In this document: piece by piece, positions 1 through 4,679 of the stretch
Position numbering within the stretch: position 1 is the first letter of the stretch
How the letters are laid out: every line of letters begins with the position of its first letter
Position numbers and translations under genes: made by a program
Source of the DNA: Deltaproteobacteria bacterium
GTDB taxonomy: Bacteria; Desulfobacterota_B; Binatia; UBA9968
Reading direction: 5' to 3'
Length of the DNA stretch: 5,302 nt
NCBI GenBank assembly: GCA_016193385.1
Contig: JACPSF010000205.1
Span: 1-5,302 of the forward strand
Notes under the pieces: model-generated
What the model saw: the letters and a program-made list of their open reading frames with translations, nothing else
Told to the model about the DNA's origin: nothing
The model's database searches: none

Positions 1-562
1 CATAACAGTCAATTCTCACCCCCTCGGAGAGCCGCACGTTATTCCAGATCAGCCTCAGGACGTCGCGTACCTCCTTTCCCTTCTCAATGACTTTGACTCC
101 CGGGATCAAGATACCCTCGGAGTGGATGTCGTAGGGATCGGAGAAGTAGGCGCCCGGAAAAGCCGCTCCGGTGTCCTCCACGTGGGCGCGGGCCAGAGTC
201 CAAAAGGCCACCTTGTCGCGGTAGAAGGTGGGGCGGAAAAAGCCCCAGTCAGGTGCGTGGCAGGAATAACCGTTGTAGGGATCGTTGGCCAAAAAGACAT
301 CTCCCGGATAGACGTTATCGCGGTACTCGTTGAGGATGTAGCGCACGGAAAACTTCCCGCCCACAAACTGGATCGGCAGCCCGACCGGGATGGCCACAGT
401 ATTTCCCTCGCCGTCCCAGATGCCCACGGAGATGTCTTTGAGCTGGGAGATCAAGTAGCTCTGTGATGTTCTCTCGATCACTCGCCGCATCTCTCTGCAG
501 GTCCGCTGCAAAGCATGCCAAACCGTAGACAAAGTGATGGGATCTAGACCTGGTGTGCTCAT
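1..562 (-). CDS. Hydantoinase B/oxoprolinase (HyuB) family protein, N-terminal part, cut by the left window edge
   Basis: Reading leftward from ATG at 562-560, an uninterrupted frame of 187 codons runs to the window edge. The protein opens with DPITLSTVWHAL, matching the usual HyuB opening (DPxTLEVxxxAL). It continues with GDVFLANDPYNG (residues 87-98), AHVEDTG (126-132), EGILIPGVKV (149-158) and NNVR (174-177), all family landmarks. In this family HyuB works with a HyuA-type ATP-dependent subunit as a cytoplasmic hydantoinase, oxoprolinase or acetone/acetophenone-type carboxylase. As I recall it, the acetone carboxylase metal site uses His, Asp and His spaced +3 and +25. Here H102, D105 and H127 have exactly that spacing. 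The usual GGTHLPD is altered to GYSCHAPD, so this is a divergent subfamily. A GGAG ribosome site (569-572) sits 6 bases before the ATG, and a sigma-54-type promoter lies about 100 bases upstream. Full-length members are about 520-590 residues, so roughly two thirds lies outside. The family is secure; the substrate is unknown. Confidence 0.9.
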   Translation of the reverse strand, partial: MSTPGLDPITLSTVWHALQRTCREMRRVIERTSQSYLISQLKDISVGIWDGEGNTVAIPVGLPIQFVGGKFSVRYILNEYRDNVYPGDVFLANDPYNGYSCHAPDWGFFRPTFYRDKVAFWTLARAHVEDTGAAFPGAYFSDPYDIHSEGILIPGVKVIEKGKEVRDVLRLIWNNVRLSEGVRIDCY

Positions 563-669
563 CGTTTTCTCCACGAGAGTTCAGGCAGCACTTCTTCGAT
601 TTGTACGAGCGGCGTAGTTCCTAGCCACTGATGAGTGTTTTCGAAAAGCTACGGAGTAGATAACAGATC

Positions 670-686
670 TCGCAATCGTCATGCCA
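670..686 (-). promoter_or_regulatory. Predicted sigma-54 (RpoN) -24/-12 promoter for the left HyuB gene
   Basis: On the minus strand the sequence reads TGGCAT-GACGA-TTGCGA. The GG (684-685) and GC (672-673) doublets are separated by exactly 10 bases, as required for RpoN promoters (consensus TGGCAC-N5-TTGCW). Transcription would start near 661, giving a leader of about 100 bases before the ATG at 562. The site points at the HyuB gene and lies in non-coding DNA. This is a motif match read by eye; no regulator gene is visible in the window. Confidence 0.62.
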
Positions 687-743
687 GTTGTGGCAACACG
701 GATTTCGTCCATTTTCTTCGTCCTGCTGAGACTTGATAAGGAG

Positions 744-788
744 CTGTTCCTTAAAACAGGAAAAATCGATGGAAAATTTCCCAGTTTT
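744..788. promoter_or_regulatory. Cluster of A/T-rich dyads between the divergent promoters, possible enhancer (activator) sites
   Basis: Three overlapping symmetries are visible: CTGTT (744-748) with AACAG (755-759); the 11-base palindrome GGAAAATTTCC (771-781); and a larger imperfect dyad with AAAACAGGAAA (753-763) facing TTTCCCAGTTTT (777-788). The centre of the 11-base palindrome (776) is about 115 bases from the predicted minus-strand start (about 661) and about 117 from the predicted plus-strand start (about 893). Sigma-54 activators typically bind about 80-150 bases upstream, so one site could serve both promoters. The symmetry is seen; the role is inferred. Confidence 0.35.
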
Positions 789-867
789 CAGAAACCGACG
801 TTTCAGCTTCACTACAAACGCCAAGAGTCAGCACAATTTAAGACCACGTTCAGCGGCTTCGTGCGGG

Positions 868-884
868 TGGCATACTACTTGCAT
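868..884 (+). promoter_or_regulatory. Predicted sigma-54 (RpoN) -24/-12 promoter for the plus-strand operon
   Basis: The sequence reads TGGCAT-ACTAC-TTGCAT. The GG at 869-870 and GC at 881-882 are separated by exactly 10 bases, a close match to the RpoN consensus TGGCAC-N5-TTGCW. The predicted start is near 893. The first gene it faces begins at 1318, so the leader would be about 425 bases, unusually long and containing transposase debris. It is divergent from the site at 670-686. A further promoter closer to 1318 cannot be excluded, though I saw no good sigma-70 match there. Confidence 0.62.
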
Positions 885-1031
885 AACCGTGCTGATTCAA
901 GGGCGGCTAGGGGCAATCAAAAACCATCCCGCAACGCTACTGTCCAAGTGTTCAAATATTTATTTCATGTAACCGATTTGAATTCGAAGTCTCTTTTTGC
1001 CATCCTTCTGCCAAACCGGGGAAGGGAATAG

Positions 1032-1257
1032 CATATGAATATCGGACCAAAGGTCTTTGTGCAAGAACCAACCTCAGGTTCCGAAGGTTCCTGCTCCGGT
1101 CGATCGCCACACCGGCGTCCTCTGCGATCATAACATCGTGCTGAGTGGGTCGTATACTTCAAAGGATTACCCGGAGAAACTGCGACGCAGCCCTTTTATC
1201 GATGCGCAGAGCCAAAAATATTTGACCTTTTTCTTGCAGCGACTTCCTGCTTTCTGA
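1032..1257 (+). pseudogene. Decayed fragment of an IS4-family (DDE) transposase
   Basis: The frame from about 1099 encodes VDRHTGVLCD, then HNIVLSGSYTS and KDYPEKLRR. These match the middle of IS4-type transposases that carry patterns such as D..TG..CDQTIVLTG....KDYPEKLRRI. The usual upstream stretch (FFVTRAKxNLRFRR) seems to survive in other frames: VFV at 1053-1061 and ARTNLRFRR at 1061-1087. That implies at least one or two frameshifts. The core frame stops at 1255-1257, well before the C-terminal Y-R-E-K signature, so the catalytic region is incomplete. No start codon with a ribosome site and no terminal inverted repeats were found. The core match is fairly firm from memory of the family; the frameshifted upstream part is tentative. 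Confidence 0.6.
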
Positions 1258-1303
1258 ACAAAACATCACGGAACTGATCACGCGAAAAAGACCTCACGAA
1301 GAA

Positions 1304-1309
1304 AGGAGG
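1304..1309 (+). promoter_or_regulatory. Ribosome binding site of the solute-binding protein gene
   Basis: AGGAGG lies 8 bases before the ATG at 1318 and is a full-strength match. It selects this start over the in-frame ATG at 1351 (Met12), which lacks an equally good site, and so supports the unusually long basic N-terminus of the signal peptide. Confidence 0.85.
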
Positions 1310-1317
1310 AATTTCCC

Positions 1318-2400
1318 ATGAAGACATTCCGAAACAAAGTGGACCCTGGGATGCGCTTGCGCCCGTGGTTTCGTGGAAGACGCGGCCTCTTATGCGTCGG
1401 TTTCTTTGTGGTCGAGCTTGTCGTAGCAGGCCACGCACTCGCCGCGCCGCCGAAGGAGCTGATCGACGCCGCGAAGAAGGAGGGCGAGTTTCGCCTTTAC
1501 TGGACAAACACGGCGACGGATAAGTGGCGCCAGCGCTATCAGGATGCGTTCAATGAGCACTTTGGCACCAATATAACCATCAGGGACACGCGCGGCGCCG
1601 ACTGGGGGGGTGACACGACGAAGATTGTAGCCGAGAGTCTGGCAGGGCAAAAACCCGTCTGGGATCTAATGCTTACTACGGAAGCGCATCACAACGATCT
1701 CTATCAGGCTGGTTTGCTCGGCCATCACAGGTGGGTGGAATACTTCGACGTGCCTTCTCAGGCGGTGATGTTCAACGGCGGGGCGTATGCCTTCGCGCAC
1801 CAGTTAGCCTTGCCGATGTACAACACCAATCTGGTCAAAGGACCGGATATTCCGAAGAAGTGGGAAGATATTTTGAATCCCAAGTTCAATGAAAAAATCG
1901 GCGTCCATCTTGCTACTCACCACTGGGCGCGGCTCTCCCAGTCCTGGGGTGAGGAGCGGACCACTCAGTTCGTGAAGCGCCTCGCCGATATGAAACCTAG
2001 GCTGGGTACCCTGGCCGATCTCAACCAGCGTCTCCATATCGGCGAGGTCCTCCTTCTGGCCACACAGACCGATACATTCATGAGGGTATCTCGCATCCGC
2101 AAAGCGCCGGTGAAATGGGCGGAGGACGTTGAGCCGGTTCTCCTTCAGACCATGACCGTTGGTCCCATCAAAGGCTCATCTAACCCTAACGCTGCTCTTC
2201 TCTTCGCTGGTTTCCTCGCAAGCAAGAAGGGGCATGATCTCTGGCAAGAGTTGCAGGAGCAGAGCTCGATTTTCGTCAAGGGGTCGCCCTATTGGAAATT
2301 CGTTCAAGGGAAAGAGGTTGTCGTTTTAAAGGAGGACTTCATGGCCAAGGAGTTGCAGCGTCGCACCGAAAAATATGGCGCCATGTTGGGCTATCGCTAG
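1318..2400 (+). CDS. ABC-type periplasmic solute-binding protein (Fe3+-type/family 1 binding-protein fold)
   Basis: A 360-residue protein expected to be exported to the periplasm and to capture a small ligand for an ABC transporter. The N-terminus has a 22-residue basic region, a hydrophobic core (about 23-38) and a signal-peptidase site AHALA-like, cut after A42, giving a mature protein of about 318 residues. The mature protein begins PPKELIDAAKKEGE, the typical opening of this family. MYNTNLV (167-173) followed by P-KKWEDILNPKF (about 178-190) is the family hallmark. The RGRRG stretch is only weakly like a Tat motif. The family includes iron-binding members, but many relatives in catabolic loci bind organic acids, and I see no reason to claim iron. 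It is the first gene of the operon; the MDR gene follows after 43 bases. No permease or ATPase gene is in the window, so the transporter partner is absent or elsewhere. Confidence 0.88.
   Translation: MKTFRNKVDPGMRLRPWFRGRRGLLCVGFFVVELVVAGHALAAPPKELIDAAKKEGEFRLYWTNTATDKWRQRYQDAFNEHFGTNITIRDTRGADWGGDTTKIVAESLAGQKPVWDLMLTTEAHHNDLYQAGLLGHHRWVEYFDVPSQAVMFNGGAYAFAHQLALPMYNTNLVKGPDIPKKWEDILNPKFNEKIGVHLATHHWARLSQSWGEERTTQFVKRLADMKPRLGTLADLNQRLHIGEVLLLATQTDTFMRVSRIRKAPVKWAEDVEPVLLQTMTVGPIKGSSNPNAALLFAGFLASKKGHDLWQELQEQSSIFVKGSPYWKFVQGKEVVVLKEDFMAKELQRRTEKYGAMLGYR
1433..1446 (+). repeat. 14-base repeat at the signal-cleavage site, shared with 3733-3746
   Basis: ACGCACTCGCCGCG occurs here and again at 3733-3746. 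In both copies it begins 115 bases after the start codon of its ORF (1318 and 3618) and encodes A-L-A-A at residues 40-43. Identical offset and reading frame point to common descent of the two signal-peptide regions rather than chance. Confidence 0.6.
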
Positions 2401-2431
2401 GAGCGTTCGGTTGCGCCCCGTCGATGGCAAC

Positions 2432-2437
2432 GGGAGG
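2432..2437 (+). promoter_or_regulatory. Ribosome binding site that fixes the MDR gene start
   Basis: GGGAGG lies 6 bases before ATG 2444. The frame is open further upstream to an ATG at 2375 inside the binding-protein gene, but that start has no such site and would add 23 residues before the normal MDR N-terminus. Start 2444 is therefore preferred over both 2375 and the second Met at 2453. Confidence 0.8.
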
Positions 2438-2443
2438 ACGGCG

Positions 2444-3559
2444 ATGACAAAAATGCTCGCTGCTGTGGCATATAAGGGCGAAGGAAAGTTCAGAATAGAA
2501 CAGGTGGATATTCCCCGAATCGGCGATGAGGATGTCTTGGTGAAAGTCAAGGCCTCCAGCATTACACGAGGGGGCCTTACCGTTTGGAAAAGAGGCGACT
2601 GGCCCTTAAATATCTCTCCGACAATACTTGGAAGTCAGATGGCAGGGGTGATAACCGAAGCGGGGAAGGAAGCGCGGTCCTTTAAAGAGGGAGACAGAGT
2701 TATTGTTCATAGCGCCCTTACTTGCAGGGATTGTGAGTATTGCCGGGCAGACTTAGAGTCATTATGCCCTAGCTTTGCCAATATGGGTCACTCGGTAAAA
2801 AGCAAGCAGGGTATGTACCTTTACGAAAAATACCATAACGGGGGCCTAGCTGAATATGTCAAGGCCCCGGCTTGGACCCTGCACCACTTGCCGGATGAAA
2901 TTCCCTTTGATATCGGGGCAAAAATCGGAACCGTGGCGGTCGCATACAGAGCCATTAAATGTGCAAAGACCAAACCGGGGGGAACCCTTATTGTCACCGC
3001 GGCTACGGGAGGAACCGGAGCCGCCGCCATCAAGTGCGCACCTCTTTTCGGTCTTTCCAGGGTCATCGCAATTTCCAGGGCTAGAAAAAATCTTGAAAAA
3101 GTACGGGCGCTAGAACCTGATCTGGTCGAGATAGTGCCTACAGAGGAGCTCCCCCAGGGGTGGGAACAAAATGGTTTGTTGACCGAGAAGATTCGTTCCG
3201 TAAACGGGGGCAAGGGACCTGATGGCATGGTCGATTTTATGCCCGCAGGGGCAGACGTCACGCTTCAATCACTTTTCGCCTTGAGAGATGGTGGAACGGC
3301 GGTCCTTGAGGGCGGGAATCCCTCTAACCTTACGATTCCTTACTTAAGGATCATGCATCGAGGCCTACAAATCAGGGGCTACCTTAGTTTCAGCAAGCAA
3401 GATGAAGGAGAGTTGATAGAGCTTGTTAAGGTGGGCAGGCTGGATGTTGGACGCCTTATTACCCATAGGTTTTCCTTGGAGGAGGCAAACAAGGCAATGG
3501 AAATCGTAGAGGGGAGAGTTGGAAGTCCCTGGTGGGTTATCGTAAGCCCTTCAGCTTAA
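2444..3559 (+). CDS. Zinc-type medium-chain dehydrogenase/reductase (alcohol dehydrogenase-like), catalytic zinc ligands missing
   Basis: A 371-residue cytoplasmic oxidoreductase of the MDR superfamily, a usual length. The GroES-like N-terminal domain spans about residues 28-140 and the Rossmann domain about 150-330, with the cofactor loop T188-GGTG-192. The structural zinc lobe is intact: C94, C97, C100 and C108 in C-x2-C-x2-C-x7-C. The three positions that normally bind the catalytic zinc are replaced: Cys by about T41 (SSITRGG), the GHE histidine by S64 (G63-S-Q), and the third Cys by about T163 (KIGTVAVAY). Such proteins may act as zinc-free quinone-oxidoreductase-like or reductase enzymes on activated carbonyls; the substrate is unknown. 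It lies 43 bases after the binding-protein gene, so co-transcription is likely. Hand counts of three 60-base lines (2581, 2701, 3421) give 45-50% G+C, against 65% in lines from the DUF1932 (4021) and left HyuB (181) genes, a hint of separate origin. Confidence 0.88.
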   Translation: MTKMLAAVAYKGEGKFRIEQVDIPRIGDEDVLVKVKASSITRGGLTVWKRGDWPLNISPTILGSQMAGVITEAGKEARSFKEGDRVIVHSALTCRDCEYCRADLESLCPSFANMGHSVKSKQGMYLYEKYHNGGLAEYVKAPAWTLHHLPDEIPFDIGAKIGTVAVAYRAIKCAKTKPGGTLIVTAATGGTGAAAIKCAPLFGLSRVIAISRARKNLEKVRALEPDLVEIVPTEELPQGWEQNGLLTEKIRSVNGGKGPDGMVDFMPAGADVTLQSLFALRDGGTAVLEGGNPSNLTIPYLRIMHRGLQIRGYLSFSKQDEGELIELVKVGRLDVGRLITHRFSLEEANKAMEIVEGRVGSPWWVIVSPSA

Positions 3560-3617
3560 CTCAAGAAGCAGCCCCATTACGGCAAAAGGACGTCAGATCG
3601 GAAGGAGAAATGCTCTT

Positions 3618-3803
3618 ATGGAAAGAGTCCGAAAGAGAGCGAATTCTGCGCGGGGTTTGCGTCGGCGAGCTGATCGAAGGGCAGGTTCCTTCTTTGTCGT
3701 CACCTTCGGGATCGCATTTGTCCTAGGAGCCTACGCACTCGCCGCGGAGAGTTTGGTCCCGCTCCCAAAGAGAATATGCGAGGAGGATAAAGCGTGCGAC
3801 TGA
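3618..3803 (+). pseudogene. Orphan signal-peptide ORF, probable stub of a second solute-binding protein gene
   Basis: A 61-codon frame from ATG 3618 to TGA 3801-3803, with AAGGAG (3602-3607) 10 bases upstream. Residues 1-23 are strongly basic, 24-38 are hydrophobic (SFFVVTFGIAFVLGA), and A40-L-A-A43 forms a signal-peptidase site. After it only 18 residues remain, with no domain. The upstream binding protein has the same A-L-A-A at residues 40-43, a similar basic N-region, and a 14-base identical DNA stretch at the same offset (115 bases from the start). The simplest reading is a paralogous binding-protein gene that lost its mature part by deletion. The end overlaps the next gene's GTG by 10 bases and covers that gene's ribosome site, so translation of the stub could still couple to it. 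The alternative is a genuine small secreted or single-span peptide. Confidence 0.5.
3781..3786 (+). promoter_or_regulatory. Ribosome binding site that fixes the GTG start of the dehydrogenase
   Basis: AGGAGG lies 7 bases before GTG 3794. The protein from this GTG begins R-L-K-T-V-G-I, placing the first Rossmann strand at the normal position, so the non-ATG start is well supported. The site lies inside the 3' end of the orphan signal-peptide ORF. Confidence 0.82.
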
Positions 3804-4666
3804 AGACAGTAGGGATTCTTAGTCTTGGAGATATGGGGGAACAGTGGGCTCGCGTTCTCGCTTTGCACGGGGTCTGTGTATGCACCTGCAGCAGCGGGCG
3901 AAGTCCCCGTACTTTAGAAGCCGCGCGGCGCTGCGGCGCATTGGAAATCGAGAGCATAGAGGCCCTTGTGCAAGCGAGCGACCTGGTCGTTTCCCTGGTA
4001 CCGGCGCAGGCTTCCCTGGAGGTGGGCCGCAAGGTTGCTGAGGCCATGGAGAGCACTGGCAGCCGTCCCCTCTTTCTGGAAGCTAACGGCATCTCCCCTG
4101 CCAGGGCTGAGCAAGTTGCCGCTCTGGTGGCCGAAGCAGGGGGAGATTGCGTTGACGGCGGAGTCATCGGACCAGCCTCCCAGTTGACCCAAGGGGCCTT
4201 TACTGTCCTCTCCGGACCCCGGGCCTCTGAACTGGAAACTCTAGGTTCGCTAGGTCTTTCGGTCGAGGTGGTCGGTGACAAGGTAGGCCAAGCTTCGGCC
4301 CTCAAGATGCTGAACATAGGGCTGTTCCACGGACTAACGACGCTCATGCTCGAACTCTTGTTGGGGGCCCGTCGGCTGGGCATCCTGCCCCAGGCTCTGA
4401 CGCTCTACTCGCGTAGACTGCCCGATCTATTTGAACGGCTCCCGCCTCTGGTTAAGACCACGCCGCGGCACGCAGAGCGTCGAGCACATGAGATGACTGA
4501 ACTCCTGGACATATTTGCAAATGTCGATTTCGGCCCTCACGGCCTTGCGGCCAGTCGTGACATCCTGAGCGAGATCGCCCGCGCGGCCCCCTCACAGGCC
4601 CAAGAATGGAACGAAACGATAACGAGATTCACGGAATTTAGGTCCGGCCGCACTTCCGCAACCTAA
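3794..4666 (+). CDS. NAD(P)-dependent dehydrogenase, 6-phosphogluconate-dehydrogenase-like with DUF1932 C-terminal domain
   Basis: A 290-residue cytoplasmic oxidoreductase of the beta-hydroxyacid dehydrogenase superfamily, starting at GTG. The Rossmann domain (about 1-160) has the nucleotide loop ILSLGDMG (8-15). Ser at position 10 in place of the first glycine matches my memory of a DUF1932 subgroup with LSPGDMG. GRSPRT (35-40) follows strand two, as is common in this family. LEANGISPA (95-103) and DGGVIGP (121-127) are substrate-side motifs, and K171 in ASALKM is the expected catalytic lysine. The helical C-terminal part (about 172-285), with RR-HEMTELL, fits DUF1932. It probably oxidises or reduces a small 2- or 3-hydroxy acid, though the substrate is not known. 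It is the last gene of the operon, overlaps the upstream stub by 10 bases, and ends 13 bases from the convergent HyuB gene. Confidence 0.87.
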   Translation: MRLKTVGILSLGDMGEQWARVLALHGVCVCTCSSGRSPRTLEAARRCGALEIESIEALVQASDLVVSLVPAQASLEVGRKVAEAMESTGSRPLFLEANGISPARAEQVAALVAEAGGDCVDGGVIGPASQLTQGAFTVLSGPRASELETLGSLGLSVEVVGDKVGQASALKMLNIGLFHGLTTLMLELLLGARRLGILPQALTLYSRRLPDLFERLPPLVKTTPRHAERRAHEMTELLDIFANVDFGPHGLAASRDILSEIARAAPSQAQEWNETITRFTEFRSGRTSAT

Positions 4667-4679
4667 CAGCAGGTACTGT

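Larger units (their letters stand above)
885..1317 (+). other. Long gene-free leader between the predicted promoter and the binding-protein gene
   Basis: No intact gene is supported here. The ATG-start frames that cross it (681-1031 and 1057-1257) have no recognisable full-length product and lack ribosome sites. The stretch from about 1032 to 1257 is a decayed transposase fragment. The last 60 bases are A-rich and end in the strong ribosome site of the binding-protein gene. I saw no riboswitch, attenuator or tRNA. The length of the leader is most simply explained by insertion and decay of a mobile element between promoter and gene. Confidence 0.4.

Noticed and set aside
122..466. 114-codon plus-strand frame
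   Set aside because: It is antisense to the HyuB N-terminal frame, which matches a known family throughout.
638..647. Palindrome TTTTCGAAAA in the leader of the left HyuB gene
   Set aside because: It is a perfect 10-base palindrome just downstream of the predicted start, but short, low in complexity and without a second copy, so it is not annotated as an operator.
681..1031. 116-codon plus-strand frame in the intergenic region
   Set aside because: It has no recognisable domain and no ribosome site. Its start overlaps the minus-strand sigma-54 motif and its body covers the plus-strand one, so it is probably a chance frame in regulatory DNA.
2242..2257. TGGCAAGAGTTGCA, sigma-54-like sequence within the binding-protein gene
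   Set aside because: The GG-to-GC spacing is 8 rather than 10 bases, and it lies inside coding sequence.
2328..2343. AAAGGAGG followed by ATG inside the 3' end of the binding-protein gene
   Set aside because: It looks like an internal translation start, but it is in frame with the host gene and would give only 19 residues. It results from a Lys-Glu-Asp-Phe-Met coding stretch.
2821..3261. 146-codon minus-strand frame
   Set aside because: It is antisense to the MDR Rossmann domain, has no recognisable motif, and is a shadow frame.
3700..4383. 227-codon minus-strand frame
   Set aside because: It is a high-G+C shadow of the DUF1932 dehydrogenase. The protein is rich in Ser/Pro/Arg with no family signature, while the sense strand matches a known fold end to end.
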